DNA of 64,000 bases from Protonemura montana (Eukaryota > Arthropoda > Insecta > Plecoptera > Nemouridae): NCBI GenBank assembly GCA_947568835.1, contig OX387604.1, positions 3,080,001-3,144,000 of the forward strand, in the 5' to 3' direction. Positions within the stretch are counted from its first letter, which is position 1; each line of letters opens with the position of its first letter. The translations under genes were made by a program, and so were the position numbers. Positions 62,451 through 64,000 of this stretch are shown one piece after another. The notes under the pieces were generated by a model. That model was not told the origin of the DNA and made no database searches. It saw nothing but the letters and a program-made list of their open reading frames with translations.

Positions 62451-64000
62451 TTTAGAGCTTTTAGTGTCCGTTATGGAACTATTCCCTATCTGTTTAGCTG
62501 TACAATTCAAAAAAGATCTTGTGTAGTTTAGCACCACATTTGCGATAACGGACCGGGATAAATTATTTCATTGTTTCCTGTTTTGAAAATACACAGCTTT
62601 TGTTCTACATACAAGCGAGTGAAATTTGTACAGTGATTATTTCCTTGCCAAGTGTGTTAATTGACTAGGTTTGTGTCAAAGAGCTTATGTCTAGTTTATA
62701 TAATAAGATAATTGTTCGTTCTTAAATTTTCACAATTTGGAGAAAGAAAATTATTATTTTAATCCTTAGACACCATTTTTATGAACGCCAATATTTATAC
62801 GCCGCTGCTGATTATCTACCCTTGCCATCATCTTTTTCTATGAATACATTAACCACGGCCTTAATTACATCAGAAAAGTTTAGAGAATTGCATTTTCGAG
62901 CACGTTTCATCCACATCCAATGTTTTCTTTAAAATGTACCAAAAATACACAAAAAAAAACAACGACGCGGGCATCGCAAATACAAGAAATTTAATAGAAA
63001 TAATTTACCTGGTTTTTTTGAAATGTTAGGGACACTGTTTTGCATTTGAAGTATCCATGCGCAATAAAGGTATAATGGAACGGCTGATTAATTTAGTCAA
63101 CACAGGTAACAAAAACACTTGCAATTTGCACATTTTCCAACAAGATACTTGATACCCTTTCATTAATACAAGAGCAATGTTTCCTAAATGCAAATTATGA
63201 TTAGCGATGCTCCCCTTAGGACGGATTGATAAATATTATTTACAGATCCATCCTTTGCTCAAGACGTATTACTGATTTGGCCAGCACATACATTTTAGCC
63301 CTCTACTACGAATCAACGATTAGTACAATCTGTGAGAATCATCATCATTTCGCCGACCACCTTCGGGTGGTCATGATAAGATAATATAGAAGATAATTTC
63401 CTTAGGGATGGACATTTCAGTGATAAATACCATTATGCAGATTAAAAGCATTGAAACACCAATAGTAAAGAAATGATTTTCATGGGCATTTTTATGCCTG
63501 GAATGGAACAAGATTGCCCACTTAAGATCTCCCCTGATAGCTATATAGATCTACCGTTTTCTTAAAAGAGGGGGGTGGGGGTGGCCGGGATCAAATGCTT
63601 TATACAAAGGAGGGAGGCAACACGGTCTTGCTGCAAAATCCTTGAAAATAATGTTTTAGGAGTATCGTTCTTGGTAAAATTAAATGAGAACAGAAATTGG
63701 TTGCAAATATTCATTTAACGGAAAAAATCGTTTAAATTATGCAACTAGTTTAAAATTTGGTGCGGTATTTCGATTGCTGAATAAAAATATGCATTATGCT
63801 TGATGGGGGAATATCTCTTTTGGAAAACTGGTTCTTAAACGCATTTTTGTAAATCAGAAGTCCTTTAGGTGGGAGAAGTTGGCATAGACTTCTCTCCATT
63901 TTATCGCCAAGAGACGAGGCAAACGCTTTCATATTCGTGGACCGATGGCGACTTTGACATTTGGGTAAGAATATTTGTAGAATAAGGCCAATAAGGTATG
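62451..64000. other. AT-rich non-coding DNA to the window end
   Basis: No gene, and no sign of the abd-A 3' end. One hairpin (63355-63372) is noted separately. Confidence 0.6.
63355..63372. repeat. Hairpin with a UUCG-type tetraloop
   Basis: gaccacc and ggtggtc pair perfectly around ttcg, giving the stable C(UUCG)G loop if transcribed. atcat (63343-63348 region) and atgat (63373-63377) add a lower stem with a bulge. No surrounding RNA gene is visible. Confidence 0.7.

Noticed and set aside
1073-64000. abd-A homeobox, a Ubx homeodomain exon, or Hox microRNAs
   Set aside because: I looked for the conserved homeodomain helix-3 coding pattern and for long miRNA-like hairpins and found none. These are expected outside the window.

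Overview
This is a 64 kb piece of an arthropod nuclear genome, most likely an insect. It contains one recognisable gene fragment: the first coding exon of the Hox gene Ultrabithorax (Ubx), on the minus strand at 436-1072. The predicted peptide has the Ubx N-terminal block (MNSYFEQTGFYG), a YRFPLGLGMSPYA block, QDSPYDAS, VRPAVCTPDSRVGYGGLD, and the FYPWMAIAG hexapeptide region. It ends at a splice donor exactly where arthropod Ubx exon 1 ends. The homeodomain exon lies beyond base 1 of the window. The protein looks more like non-dipteran (possibly hemipteroid) Ubx than Drosophila Ubx, but the species cannot be fixed from this. The recurrent TAGGTA/TACCTA word also fits an insect genome.

Layout: 1-435 is the start of Ubx intron 1, and 436-1072 is coding exon 1. 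The 1073 to ~2725 stretch is CpG-richer and is probably the 5' UTR plus proximal promoter, with a tight cluster of TGACAG (Homothorax/Meis-type) words. From ~2.7 kb to 64 kb I find no convincing protein-coding or RNA gene. By synteny with other arthropod Hox clusters this is the Ubx upstream (bxd/pbx-like) regulatory domain, lying between Ubx and abd-A. abd-A itself is not seen. The background is AT-rich. Short GC/CpG-rich islands interrupt it at about 3.2, 11.3, 13.9, 17.3, 32.7, 36.2, 39.8, 41.1, 59.1, 60.35 and 62.4 kb. These are the best candidates for cis-regulatory elements. The 11.3 kb island combines GAGAG and GCCAT/ATGGC (GAF and PHO) motifs like a Polycomb response element.

The other conspicuous content is tandem repeats. 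There are two adjacent GC-rich minisatellites (45711-46738, 10/20 bp units; 47441-48543, 21 bp units, whose long open frames are artefacts of unit length). There are also many short arrays with 8-12 bp periods and several long G, C or T homopolymers. No CRISPR array, rRNA, tRNA, intact transposon or novel multi-gene system was found. The biologically interesting part is the candidate regulatory architecture upstream of Ubx. All motif-based calls are by eye and unscored.
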